Source: Aurantiochytrium sp. KH105
Lineage: Eukaryota > Sar > Bigyra > Thraustochytrida > Thraustochytriidae
Direction: 5' to 3'
Length of the DNA stretch: 64,000 bases
NCBI GenBank assembly: GCA_003116975.1
Contig: BGKB01000060.1
Span: 84,226-148,225 of the forward strand
Positions 29,786 to 39,520 of the stretch are shown piece by piece. The notes beneath the pieces are model-generated. The model was given only the letters and a program-made list of their open reading frames with translations, was not told the DNA's origin and did not search any database. Each line of letters starts with the position of its first letter. The first letter of the stretch is position 1. The position numbers and the translations under genes were made by a program.

Positions 29786-32637
29786 CTAGAGCACTCCCTT
29801 GGTGGACGGAACGCCCGCGCTTGCATCCGGAGAGATGGACATGCGAAGCGCCACCGCCAACGCCTTGAAGCCCGACTCGGAACGGTGGTGATCGTTTTCG
29901 CCGTGCAGACAGTGGACATGCACGGTGAGACGCGCAGAGGTGACAAACGATTGCACAAAGTGCGTGAGCATCTCCGTGGAGATGGTCCCGATCATCTCGC
30001 GCCGGAAACCAAATTGAATTTCGGCGTAGGGACGGCTGCTGATGTCGACCACCGCCCGGGACAAAGCCTCGTCGAGAGGGCAGAGGGCATAGCCCCAGCG
30101 CACGATGCCCTTGCGCGAACCCAGCGCAGCATCAAAGGCCTCGCCAAGCGCGATACCAACATCCTCGGCCGTGTGGTGGTCGTCGATCCAGAGGTCGCCA
30201 GTGCAGCGCACATTAATGTCGACGCGAGAGTGCTTGGCCAGGGCCTCAATCATGTGATCAAGGAAACCAATTCCTGTGCTCACATCGGCGGCGCCAGTGC
30301 CATCAAGATCGACGCTGACAGCAATGGACGTCTCCTTTGTCTTGCGCTGCACAGCGCCTTGGCGTGCACCGAGGCTAGCATTGCCCTTAGACTTGGTACC
30401 CGCGCCCATGGGCGCAATACCAGGTGTTCCAGCGGATCCAGGAGCAGCCACGACAGCCGCCTTCGACATAGGAGCCTGAAAGACCTCGAGAAGATCAACA
30501 AAGCCCGGCGCGAGTACTTGCGCTGCGCCGGCACTGTAGAGAGCGCCCTCTACGATTTTGGCAGACTCCGCAGTGGCCCCCGGGGTAATGACACCGACAG
30601 CACGAACGCCAGCCGCGCAGGCAGCCCGCATGTCATCAGGGGTATCACCGACCATGACAGCTTCGGCCGGGTCGACGCCTCCAAGACGCTCGAGCGCAAG
30701 ACGAACCGGTGCCGGATCTGGCTTTGAGGGTGCCTCGTGCATGCACACCATGATCGGCTGACCTGCTCCGTCCGAAACGAGGGAACGCAGGTTGTACAAA
30801 TCGAGAAAATAAAGAGCCTCATCGCGAGGGCGGCCAGTCACGATAGCAATGCCAAGAGGAGCGCGCTTGCGCAGCTCGACGAGGAGCGCGCGCGAGGGAA
30901 TAAGGCTCTCCAGGTCACGCAGCCCCGTTGCGGTGCTCGTACCGAGGTAGAACTCTTGAAATTTAGCGGTGATGGTCTCCAGCGAAGGAGCATCCGAGAG
31001 CTTGGCAGCGACAAGCTTGTGAGTGAGTTTCCAGTCGTCGTTTGCGTCGCCTTCAAGCTTGGCTGCCTCAATGTCAGCCGAAGTGACCTTGACGCCAAAG
31101 GAATCCGCCGTACGGATGATGGCCTGGCGGTATGATTGAGATACCTCGGCCAAGACACCGTCCATGTCGAGAAGAAGAGCGCGAGGGGGGCGTTGCGCAG
31201 CTTGGGGCACGTTCCCAGCGGCCGCGGCCCCGGGCATCGGCGTTGCAGGAACGTCAAGGTCACGCATGGCGTCGAGAAGCAGGTCGGTGTCGCGAGGGCG
31301 GCCACAGCTGATGCGAATGTAGCCCGCAAGAGCGCCCTTGGGATAGTAGCGCACAAGAACGCCACGGCGACGCAGCTCCTTGTGCAGCGTGCCCGCGTCC
31401 ATGGGTGCGTTGACCTTGAAGAGCACAAAGTTTGCAACGGAGGGCACTGGAGTGAGCCAAGCGAACTCCTGGAGCAGGACAAGCATTCTCGTGCGCTCCG
31501 CGAGAATTGGCTTGATGTGCTCTTCAACGATCTTGTCTTTGACACGAAGTGCAGCGCGCGCCGCGGCTTCAGTGGCGACGTTGATGTTGTAAGGCTGCTT
31601 GATGGAAAGAAGTTTCTCGGTGAGCTTGGGATGAGCCACGGAGAAGCCTACGCGAAGACCAGCGAGACCGGCCCACTTGCTAAAGGTGCGCAGCACAACA
31701 AGATTCGGAAACTCGTCCATGAGACCCACGGCGCTTCCGCCGCTGAACTCGGCGTAGGCCTCGTCGACAACGAGGATGCAGTTATGTGCGCAGATCTTGC
31801 GGACCTGGTCCTCGGTCATGAGACCGCCCGTGGGGTTATTGGGAGACGCAATAAAGACCAATTTACCGTTGTGGTTGTCCACTTGGTCGATGATGCCGTC
31901 GACGTCAAGGTCAAAGGCCGGGGCGTTGATTCGTGGGACCTCCAGAACTTGGGACCTTGCGATCTTGCCAAGAAACGAGTACATGCCAAAGGTGGGCGGG
32001 GCGGACACAATGCCAGCGCCGGGCTCCACAAGGCGGATGAGAAGATCGAGGAGCTCATCGGAGCCTACGCCCGCGCAGATGTGCTCGGGGCCAATGCTGC
32101 CACCGATGTACTTTGCCAGATCCTGGCGCAGGTAGGTCTGCGCGGGATCCGGGTAGATGTGCATGTACTCGGTGTTGCGCACGGCCTCGATGACCTCCGG
32201 CATGGGGCCGTAAAGGTTCTCATTGGCGTCTAGCTTGGCCAGGCGTTCAATCGGAACGCCGACTTCTGCAGCCACCACATCGAGGGGCTGGATGGGCGAG
32301 TACCTGTTTTTCCGTCGCGATCCCATGCAGGCCACGTTAGTCTATGATTTCCTTCCCTCCCTCCCTCCCTCCCTCCCTCCATCGCTCTTTCCCTCCCTTC
32401 CCCCACCACCTCCGCGCTCGAGCTCCTCGCCAGCCGCCTGCACCACCTCGCGCGGCGCTTCTCCGCTTTGCCGAGCGCCATCGATTCGTCCATCCCTCGA
32501 CCATTCCCTCCCCTCCCCTCCCTCGCATCTCCTCTCTCCGCCCTCGCCCGCGCGGCCGCGGCCGGCGCGGGGCGCACGTACTGCGGCAAGTCCAGGAAGT
32601 CGCTGCGCACGAACTGCAGCGTGGGGTCGGTCGTCAT
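29786..32637 (-). CDS. HisC-HAD-HisB fusion for histidine biosynthesis, two exons
   Basis: The coding sequence is the complement of 32582-32637 joined to 29786-32303, giving 857 residues. Residues about 1-375 are a histidinol-phosphate aminotransferase: [28 protein letters not shown] and the PLP-lysine motif [14 protein letters not shown] (about 226). Residues about 395-610 are a HAD phosphatase with [12 protein letters not shown] and [10 protein letters not shown]. Residues about 655-857 are imidazoleglycerol-phosphate dehydratase with [23 protein letters not shown] and [16 protein letters not shown] (metal-binding His). The order of the pathway is IGPD, HisC, then histinol-phosphate phosphatase. 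One chain could therefore cover three consecutive steps if the HAD domain is the phosphatase, which is inference. The short first exon supplies [19 protein letters not shown] and splices into YSPIQPLDV, completing the HisC N-terminus. Confidence 0.88.
32304..32581 (-). other. Intron of the HIS fusion gene, 278 nt
   Basis: On the minus strand the donor is GCA/GTACGT (32582/32581) and the acceptor is AAACAG/GTAC (32304/32303), with a GACTAAC branch-like motif about 32 nt upstream of the acceptor. Joining rebuilds a Gln codon and the family motif QYSPIQP. The intron includes the CCCT array at 32351-32380. Confidence 0.75.
32351..32380. repeat. CCCT tetranucleotide array in the HIS intron
   Basis: Seven copies of cctc on the plus strand (gagg on the transcribed strand) lie inside the predicted intron. 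Confidence 0.85.
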
Positions 32638-33065
32638 GGTCGCGGCGCTCTCGTTGGCGGTCTGCTCGCCGCTCCTCTGCCTGCTGCCGCTCCTCTTCTG
32701 CTCCGCTCTTCTGCTTGCTCTTCTGCCCTTCGGCGCCACTCGCGCAGCAGCGCAGGCCGGCGCAGCGCAGAGGAGCGCAGGGGAGCGAGGGCGGGGGAGA
32801 GCGGGCGCAAGGGCGCGGGCGGCGAGAGCGGGAACGTTGCCGCGCCCGCGCGCGCGGGGCGAGCGGCCGCGCCGCGCAGCCGCACGTCTGGCGCGTCGCG
32901 TGTTCCCGCAATGGGGGCGGCGAGAGCCCGGATCGCCGGGGCGCGGGCCCGGAATTACGGGGGAGGCAGGGGGGAAAGGGTCGCGGCTGAGAGCGCCGGG
33001 CGGGAGGGATTCTTGGGGGACATGTTGTGCGGAAGGGTGATGTTGGAGGGTCAGACGGCGGAAGG
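32638..33065. promoter_or_regulatory. GC-rich upstream region of the HIS fusion gene
   Basis: This very GC-rich spacer lies between the HIS start codon and the stop of the next minus-strand gene. It holds the HIS promoter and resembles the GC islands before other starts in the window. Confidence 0.4.
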
Positions 33066-36000
33066 TCAGCGGCGGGTCGGCTGCAAGTAGTGCGGAAGAG
33101 CCCAGGCCACGGCTCGCTGCTGGTAGCGACGGAAGCAGCGCTGGATTCGAGCTGCGGCGGCGCGGCGCGCAGCGCGACGGCTCAGCTCGCGCGAGACGCA
33201 CCCTCGCCACGCAGCCTGGATCAGAACAGCAGCGCGCACACGGCGAGCATGGAGAATACTCTTCTGTAACCGGATTTCCAGGGCAGCCCGTGACAATGTG
33301 CCTTCGCCATGCGAAAGTTCCAGGATCTCCACAATCTCGGCTTCTAGCGTGGCAGAGAGATCAATTTGGTCCTCGGGCCGCAGACCGCAGTGACGCAGAC
33401 GCAAGGCTTCCTGCTCAAGGCGGCAGAGCAGCCTACGAGGATATCTGGCCAGCGCTTGCGCAGACGCGTATGGTGTCGCCGCAACTGGACCCAAGGTCGC
33501 AATGGCGTCACGGAATCGTGCCTCGTATCGATCTGCCCCAAGACGAAGATCTTTGCAAAGCAAGTCACGCGTCTCTAGGGCTGCTCGCAAACGATCATTC
33601 TCCCTTTCCATCTGTAAAAGTCTCTCAGCACTGTGAATGCGCGCGAAGCGTGGCGCAAGGCCAGCATCGAGGTCTGCAAGCTGGGCAGCAAGGCCGTGTC
33701 CTGTTAAATCTGTAAAACACCGACCTGCGTGCACCAGAACACGCACGAGCGGTCTACCTGCTGGCATCGCGAGTGTCGCAACTGTCTCGAGGTCATTCGC
33801 TGCGTTGCCCGAATGCGCTTCGTAGACGATGAGTACCGCACGAGCGACTTGCAAGCCACGTTTGAGGACATCTGCGTTCAGGTCCCCGGAAACAGGGCAA
33901 TGCCACGACTGCAAGCTGGCAGTTTGGAGCTCGCTCGCCGCAAAATGTGCGCCCTGCCGTCCTGCGTCAGAGTCGTTGATTGACACAATTGCAACAAATG
34001 GCACGTTGGCAGCTTTTAATCGCCCGAGCTCGAGATGTGGTCGCGCATGACTCAGCTCTTTGGCCAACTTCTTGCGCAATTCAAGCTTGGCGGCTTCGAG
34101 AAGGTTGTCTAGCTGGACAAGCATCTCTCGAAATGCGTCTTGACTCGATCCTTGGGGGACAGGCCACTGCTGATCAAGCACCTGCAGCAAGGTGGGGCGG
34201 AATCGCCGCATCGAAGCGGCTCGAAGCGCAGGGGCGACCTGCGAAGATTTGGTCATCGCAATATTCATTTGTTGGTGCGGTTGCTCTCCTGCTTGATTTG
34301 ACGAGCTGGATTCTGTTTCTTGTGCGGCGGCGATCTTGTCCCAGTGAAGTGCTGACGAGGCGGCCCAATCGGACAGATCGAAAAAAGGAGCGCCACGAAA
34401 GACCGATGGGCCAGAGAATACCTTGGCATCAAGTCTTGCATCGCAGCTGATCACCGCCAAGGGTGCATCATGAGCGATAGATGCAGGGGCGATTGCTTTG
34501 CGCGCAGATTTCACGATGTTGATGAAGTGCAACGAACGCGCCGTGTCGCGACTCGTGATGGCAAGAACAAGATGCGCACGAAATTCGCCTTGCTTCACAA
34601 GTCGAAGGGTCTCTTGGTCATTCGATGTTGCAAACACGACGTTAAACTCCGTTTGCGATTTCAGTTCCTTCACGAATCGCACCCCAAAGCGAGTCTCTGC
34701 TGGGTCTGGACCAGTGATCACCAGGATATCTGCCGTGCTTGCTGCGCCCACGATCTCATGTCGCATCCAGTCTTGGAAGAAGTAGGCGCCAGGGATTTTG
34801 CCATGGCCATCTTTGGCGAAAATGCTTGCCCCATGATGCACGAGAAGGAGAGCGAGAGCCAGGTCATCTTGGCGCGCAGCCAGATGCAGCGGATTTTGCC
34901 CAGTTCGGTCCACAAGATTTACAGGGGCCTCCATCTCGAGGAGAGCACAAAGCGCCTCTGCATCTCGCTGAGCGACCGCAGCGTGAACGAGACTTTGTCG
35001 TGATTTCGGGCAACGGGTCTCCAGCAGATCTGCGTCGAGAACGCCCGTGTCCACGGCGAGAAGAAGACGACGCAGCGCTGCGATCGCACCACTGCGCACG
35101 GCGACTTGAATTGCATGAGCAGCGCTTGAAGCAGACGAATTTGACGGCATGTTATGCGTCTCTGCAGCTTGTAAAGTCCGATTGGTGCTCTCATTCGCTT
35201 CGAGACGCTGACGAATGATGTCCGTAACGTCGGGATGGCTCGTCTTGCAAATGCACCTTACTGTATCGAGCTGCAAACGAGCTAAATGGATGCTACGGCG
35301 AAGGGCCTGAGCCCAAAGGTCAATGCTCGCACAACTAAGAGTATTTTGGCTCAAATTAAGAGCCCAGAGCGAAGAGCGAGCTGGACCGGAATGTGCACTG
35401 CTGCTTTCGCTCCCCGGAGAATCCAGGGCTCCGCTAGAAATCTGTTCTGGACAGTTTGGATCACGGACGGCTTCCGCCGACAGGAAGACGTCAGCAAGAG
35501 CGGCGATTCCAGATTCGTCGGTGCCACCGTCGCTGAGGTCATTGTCTGCAAGGTCGAGTTCGTGCAATGTGCAATGCGCCGGGTTTCGCAAAAGTAAGGC
35601 AAACGAACGCGCCCCGTCTGCTCGAAGCTTGTTTCCCGCAAGCGCAAGGGATCGGAGCGCGGTGTGTGGCTCACAACTCTCGCGCAGCGTGGAGGCAATA
35701 CACTTTGCACCTGATGACCCCAAGTCGTTATAAGAAAGGACGAGGCTTCTTAGAGATTGACTCTTGCACACGCCACGGATAATGTCGACGAGACCATCTT
35801 CACTTTCTCCGTAGTCTGTCAGGCAATTGCCTGCGAGGTCGAGATGGTGCAGCTGCCGGTGTCGGGGAAGCGCTGCGGCAAATGCCTCTAATGCCTTTCG
35901 GGCAGAGAAAATATGACATGCCGCCATGCCCGTGAGGCTGCATCGCGTCAGTCGAAGGGTCTGCAGCACATCGTTGTGCGGCAAGAACTTGGCAATGACG

Positions 36001-36296
36001 GCGAGGCCCTCGTGTCCTACAGGGTTTCCGGTGAGGTCAAGCTCGACGATTCTCGCATTTTTTGCCAAGCTTTCAAAAAGGCACTGCGTTCCTTTGATAC
36101 CAATTGTATTTTCGCGCAGACTGAGCCGTGTCGACGATAGATTTCTCGCTAGCGGCGGCGCGAGAAAGTGCTCCACGAGGTCGTCGCTGACAGCAAGGCC
36201 GTCGAGCTCGACGTTGTCGGGCGAGGTGTCCTTGGCGAGGGCCTCGGCTGCGGCACGGACCCTTGCGCGAGTCTCGTCTCTGTTGGCTGCGGACAT
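33066..36296 (-). CDS. LRR-ankyrin-(TIR-like alpha/beta)2-IQ protein
   Basis: The protein has 1076 residues from the ATG at 36296; a longer frame to 36407 begins with a non-ATG codon. Residues about 25-370 are RNI-type leucine-rich repeats (ARIVELDLTGNPVGHEGL, QLHHLDLAGNCLTDYG, ALRSLALAGNKLRADGAR). Residues about 400-515 are ankyrin repeats (QSLVHAAVAQRDAEALCALL, TGQNPLHLAARQDDLALALL). Residues about 520-640 (ADILVITGPDPAETRFGVRF, HLVLAITSRDTARSLHF) and about 765-860 (VPFVAIVSINDSDAGRQG, ARAVLIVYEAHSGNAANDL) look like two related alpha/beta domains, possibly TIR-like. A helical stretch and two IQ motifs (AAVLIQAAWRGCVSR, AARIQRCFRRYQQRA) close the chain, suggesting calmodulin binding. There is no NB-ARC ATPase. 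Function is unknown; a sensing scaffold is inference. Confidence 0.7.
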   Translation of the reverse strand: MSAANRDETRARVRAAAEALAKDTSPDNVELDGLAVSDDLVEHFLAPPLARNLSSTRLSLRENTIGIKGTQCLFESLAKNARIVELDLTGNPVGHEGLAVIAKFLPHNDVLQTLRLTRCSLTGMAACHIFSARKALEAFAAALPRHRQLHHLDLAGNCLTDYGESEDGLVDIIRGVCKSQSLRSLVLSYNDLGSSGAKCIASTLRESCEPHTALRSLALAGNKLRADGARSFALLLRNPAHCTLHELDLADNDLSDGGTDESGIAALADVFLSAEAVRDPNCPEQISSGALDSPGSESSSAHSGPARSSLWALNLSQNTLSCASIDLWAQALRRSIHLARLQLDTVRCICKTSHPDVTDIIRQRLEANESTNRTLQAAETHNMPSNSSASSAAHAIQVAVRSGAIAALRRLLLAVDTGVLDADLLETRCPKSRQSLVHAAVAQRDAEALCALLEMEAPVNLVDRTGQNPLHLAARQDDLALALLLVHHGASIFAKDGHGKIPGAYFFQDWMRHEIVGAASTADILVITGPDPAETRFGVRFVKELKSQTEFNVVFATSNDQETLRLVKQGEFRAHLVLAITSRDTARSLHFINIVKSARKAIAPASIAHDAPLAVISCDARLDAKVFSGPSVFRGAPFFDLSDWAASSALHWDKIAAAQETESSSSNQAGEQPHQQMNIAMTKSSQVAPALRAASMRRFRPTLLQVLDQQWPVPQGSSQDAFREMLVQLDNLLEAAKLELRKKLAKELSHARPHLELGRLKAANVPFVAIVSINDSDAGRQGAHFAASELQTASLQSWHCPVSGDLNADVLKRGLQVARAVLIVYEAHSGNAANDLETVATLAMPAGRPLVRVLVHAGRCFTDLTGHGLAAQLADLDAGLAPRFARIHSAERLLQMERENDRLRAALETRDLLCKDLRLGADRYEARFRDAIATLGPVAATPYASAQALARYPRRLLCRLEQEALRLRHCGLRPEDQIDLSATLEAEIVEILELSHGEGTLSRAALEIRLQKSILHARRVRAAVLIQAAWRGCVSRELSRRAARRAAAARIQRCFRRYQQRAVAWALPHYLQPTRR

Positions 36297-36650
36297 GCGC
36301 GAGGCACCGTGGCGCGGCGCAACGGGGTTGGCCTCGCGTGCGTCGCGCCACTTTGTTTCATGAGACGGTTCTCCTACGTTTCCTCGGGCACGTTTCTGCG
36401 ACGGCAACTACTTTCACGGCTCGCGAGGTGCGCGCCGGTCGGTTGGGACGAAAAACCTCGGCCAATGCTGCCGGTCTCAAGCTGGACCTTGGTCGAGGTG
36501 GAGGAAAAAGAGGCGCACAACAGCAACCAACTTGAACGAAGGAGTCAGAGCCCGATCGCGCCGACGCGTGCGACGCGGGGCGGGCCGACCCGACCCGAAG
36601 CGGAGCGGAGCGAAACGAAGCAGAAGCGGCCGTCGGAGATCCCAGACGCC
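36297..36650. promoter_or_regulatory. Short divergent promoter, LRR-ANK gene / CLN3
   Basis: Only about 354 bp separate the ATG of the LRR-ankyrin gene (-) from that of CLN3 (+). Both frames are open into it, but the CLN3 extension is a compositionally biased sequence and lacks family similarity. Confidence 0.5.
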
Positions 36651-38078
36651 ATGCTGCAGCGCGCTGGCGCGAGCTCCGGGCCCAGCAGCGAGCTCCGGCG
36701 GCTTGTCGAGGAAGAAGACGGTGCTCGCAGCGACGTCGCCGCACTCTTGCACGACGGCGAGAACGCCTTGGAGGCGAGCACCGCCGAAGGCGTCACACGG
36801 GGTTCCGCTGGCCGGGAGCCGGGCCTGAGCGCGGGAGAAATGGACGAGGAAAGCCTGCTGGGGACGGAAAGGCGGAATAATCGTGCTCAAGACTCCGACA
36901 AATGGCTGGGGCCTTGCAGCGGAAACGTGAGCGCGACGGCCGTGGGATTTTGGCTGCTGGGACTCATGAATAACGCCACCTTTGTGATTATGAACGCTGG
37001 CGCCAAAGAGATTTTTGCAGAAGGCGTTGGCGGCGTCTATCTCGCCAACGTGCTGCCATCCTTGTTCGTCAAGGCGAGCGCGCCGTTTTGGTTTCACTTG
37101 GTCCCCTACCACGTGCGAATCACACTTTGCGCAGCGCTGACGGTGGCCTGTCTGAGCACTGTTGCTCTTGGGCAGAGTTTGGGTGTGCAGCTCTTTGGCG
37201 TTGCCGTCGGTGCCTTTGCAGGATCTTTGGGGGAGGCCAGCTTCCTTGCATACAGCGCCTTTTTCGATGGCCCGACGGCGCTCACGGCGTGGTCGAGCGG
37301 TACAGGCTTTGCAGGAGTTTTTGGTTATTTTTGGGTGGTTTTCTTGACCAAAGCGCTTGGATTCACATTTCGCGCATCGCTTTTACTTGCCATGGTGCTG
37401 CCAGTTGCTTTTTTGTTTGTGTTCTTTCGTATTCTAGCGCCCGCGCGCGCTGCGCGAAGGCCAACGCATGCGGCAGCGGGACGTACGCGCGAGGCACATC
37501 ACGACTGGAGTGCATGGGAGCGCGTGCAGATTTTTGCATCCCTTTGGGAGTTCACGGTGCCATTATTTTTGGTTTACTTTGCAGAATATGCGATGCAATC
37601 GGGAACGTGGGCAGCAATCGGGTTCCCCATTGACAGCAAAGCAGCACGAGACGACTTTTACGTTTTTGCAAATTGGTTGTACCAAGTGGGCGTCTTTGTT
37701 TCCCGTAGCTCGGGGACGCTTTTGCGCCTGAGCAAACGGGACCTCTGGCTCATGCCCGTTTTGCAAATGGTGCTCTTGGTTTTCTTTACGGCAAATGGGG
37801 TCTGGCACTTTTGGTGGAATCAGAGTTTGCTGGCATTGGCGTTCGTGGTGGGTCTTTTGGGCGGGGCGGTATATGTACACGGCTACATTCTCATTTCGCG
37901 AGAGGTGGCTCCGGAACGTAAGGAGTTTGCACTTGCAAGTGCCTCGCTGGCAGACACTTTGGGCATAATGCTGGCCAACATGACCGGCATCATCATTCAG
38001 GGATGTCTGTACGCAGTGAACGACCTTACAGATGAGGGGCGGCCACCCGCATTTACGTGCGGGAAAAAGTATGATTGA
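36651..38078 (+). CDS. CLN3: CLN3/battenin lysosomal-vacuolar membrane protein
   Basis: The protein has 475 residues (human CLN3 has 438). After about 90 hydrophilic residues come about eleven hydrophobic segments. CLN3 signatures are VGFWLLGLMNNATFVIMNAG in the first TM, SLGEASFLAYSAFF, TAWSSGTGFAGVFGYFW, and the later VYFAEYAMQSGTW. CLN3 resides in the lysosome or vacuole membrane; loss causes juvenile neuronal ceroid lipofuscinosis in humans, and the protein has been linked to glycerophosphodiester export and organelle pH. The ATG at 36651 is selected; in-frame ATGs at 36360 and 36465 would add a Arg/Glu-rich leader that overlaps the divergent gene's upstream region. Confidence 0.9.
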   Translation: MLQRAGASSGPSSELRRLVEEEDGARSDVAALLHDGENALEASTAEGVTRGSAGREPGLSAGEMDEESLLGTERRNNRAQDSDKWLGPCSGNVSATAVGFWLLGLMNNATFVIMNAGAKEIFAEGVGGVYLANVLPSLFVKASAPFWFHLVPYHVRITLCAALTVACLSTVALGQSLGVQLFGVAVGAFAGSLGEASFLAYSAFFDGPTALTAWSSGTGFAGVFGYFWVVFLTKALGFTFRASLLLAMVLPVAFLFVFFRILAPARAARRPTHAAAGRTREAHHDWSAWERVQIFASLWEFTVPLFLVYFAEYAMQSGTWAAIGFPIDSKAARDDFYVFANWLYQVGVFVSRSSGTLLRLSKRDLWLMPVLQMVLLVFFTANGVWHFWWNQSLLALAFVVGLLGGAVYVHGYILISREVAPERKEFALASASLADTLGIMLANMTGIIIQGCLYAVNDLTDEGRPPAFTCGKKYD

Positions 38079-38410
38079 TTGATGGATTGTTTGCTTGGTT
38101 GATTGATTTATTGATACGAGCGCTTCGTCCTCCATTTTTTGTCAAACGGAGCGAATGAGAGGCTGCGCAACAAGTCTCAAGAGCCAACGACAAATCATCA
38201 GGCTTAGGAAAGAGCCTTCCTTTGGTGAAATGTACCTGTGTCTTTCATCTTTTATCATTGTGCGCGTAGCCAACAAGAACTTGGTATGCCCAAGAAATGC
38301 GGCATGTCCCGAAAATTGAGCTCTTGGCAAGAGTCAGCCAAAGGTAGGTAGGCCTACTTTTTAAAAATGTGTGAAAAAATAATTACAAAAATGCGTCGCG
38401 CGCCCACTTT
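38079..38410. other. Convergent 3' spacer, CLN3 and EDR2-C gene
   Basis: This AT-richer spacer has gattgattg repeats right after the CLN3 stop and a palindromic TAGGCCTA at 38349-38356. No gene is seen. Confidence 0.5.
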
Positions 38411-39439
38411 CTAATCTTTCTTTGGCCTGTAGTCCTTGTCGAGTTCGATACAAACGTCGCTGAGACTTACATAGTTCCAGCGAACAACGCCAAGAATGAG
38501 CTCTGGCAACTCAGCCTCTTCCTGAGCCTCGACAAGCCAGGTGGTGTCGACAACAATTTTGCCACTCGTTTTGAGAATGCTCGAGTTGAGCATGGAAGCC
38601 ACGTAACTGGACCCGACATCCTGGTCCATTTCAAAGTAGTTCGGGCCCTCGAAGCAGTGCGTGGTAAGTGCCTTACCGATGATGACCGGTCGCTCGCCGC
38701 CGAGCATCTTGATGCTCTTGCGGAGCGCGCCGGGAGCTTCGCGCACCTTGAACTCAAACTTGAGTTTACTTTTGCGCATGGCGTCGTCTCCGCGCACAAA
38801 GTTTTCGTAGGCGCGGTCAAAGCCTGGCTCGTCGCCAATTTTGTAGGTCTGTGATCGCTGGAAAAGGTGAACGACGCTGGTGTACTCGTGCTTGAAGCTG
38901 GACTTGAACATCCATGTCACAATGAGGAATTCGGGCATGCCGTCTTCGGCGTGATCCTTGGATCCCTGCGTGGCAATGAAGTTCTTGAGTTCCTCGACCT
39001 TGCTGGCTACATGCGAGAGGGACTTGCGCGCGCGAAAGACGTTGACGCCCACGATGTTGTATGCAGAGGTGGGCGAGGGTCGCTTTGGTGCCGCCGTGGT
39101 CTTTTTCGTGCCGGAGAGGTAGCCAATGTCGCGGACATTGAAGTCTGTGCTGGGCGGGTTCGTGTATGAGTTCTTGAGCTCTTCGGGGGAGCTCTTGGAG
39201 ACGGTGTCGAGGTTGACGAAGCGTGGTAGGTGCATGGACCATTCTTTGAAGGCGGGCGCCGAAGTTGCGTCGCCGTTGGCCTTTTCCGAAGGCGCGGGCG
39301 GAGCGTCGACGGCCGCTGCGGTCGCTCCGGCTTTGGCGCTCGCCGTCTGAAGGTGCATGTTTTCCTTCTTGACATCGTGCGGGAGCACGGAGTTGTTCAC
39401 CGGCATCACCACCTCCTTCTTCTCCACGCGCGGGGCCAT
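38411..39439 (-). CDS. EDR2 C-terminal domain (DUF1336) protein
   Basis: The protein has 342 residues. After an about 75-residue hydrophilic leader, nearly the whole chain is a DUF1336/EDR2-C domain: FNVRDIGYLSGTKKTTA, PEFLIVTWMFKSSF, VRGDDAMRKSKLKFEFKV, VIIGKALTTHCFEGPNYFEM, DQDVGSSYVASMLNSSI and LPELILGVVRWNYVS. In plants the domain occurs C-terminal to PH and START domains in EDR2, which represses cell death; standalone copies are common in protists and their biochemical role is not known. The equivalents of GDD, NYxExD and the ELPE-(x)-LG motif are all present, so the domain looks intact. There is no signal peptide or membrane helix. Confidence 0.85.
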   Translation of the reverse strand: MAPRVEKKEVVMPVNNSVLPHDVKKENMHLQTASAKAGATAAAVDAPPAPSEKANGDATSAPAFKEWSMHLPRFVNLDTVSKSSPEELKNSYTNPPSTDFNVRDIGYLSGTKKTTAAPKRPSPTSAYNIVGVNVFRARKSLSHVASKVEELKNFIATQGSKDHAEDGMPEFLIVTWMFKSSFKHEYTSVVHLFQRSQTYKIGDEPGFDRAYENFVRGDDAMRKSKLKFEFKVREAPGALRKSIKMLGGERPVIIGKALTTHCFEGPNYFEMDQDVGSSYVASMLNSSILKTSGKIVVDTTWLVEAQEEAELPELILGVVRWNYVSLSDVCIELDKDYRPKKD

Positions 39440-39490
39440 CTTGGTCTTCTTCTATCTCTGTCCAGGTCTGCGCTGCGCTGTGCTGTTCTG

Positions 39491-39520
39491 CCGCTCGCTT
39501 GCTCGCTCGCTCGCTCGCTC
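39491..39520. repeat. GCTC tetranucleotide array
   Basis: About seven copies of gctc lie about 50-80 bp upstream of the EDR2-C start codon. Confidence 0.8.

Noticed and set aside
36168-36650. 161-codon upstream extension of the CLN3 frame
   Set aside because: Part of it lies antisense to the LRR-ankyrin coding sequence and it resembles no CLN3 N-terminus.
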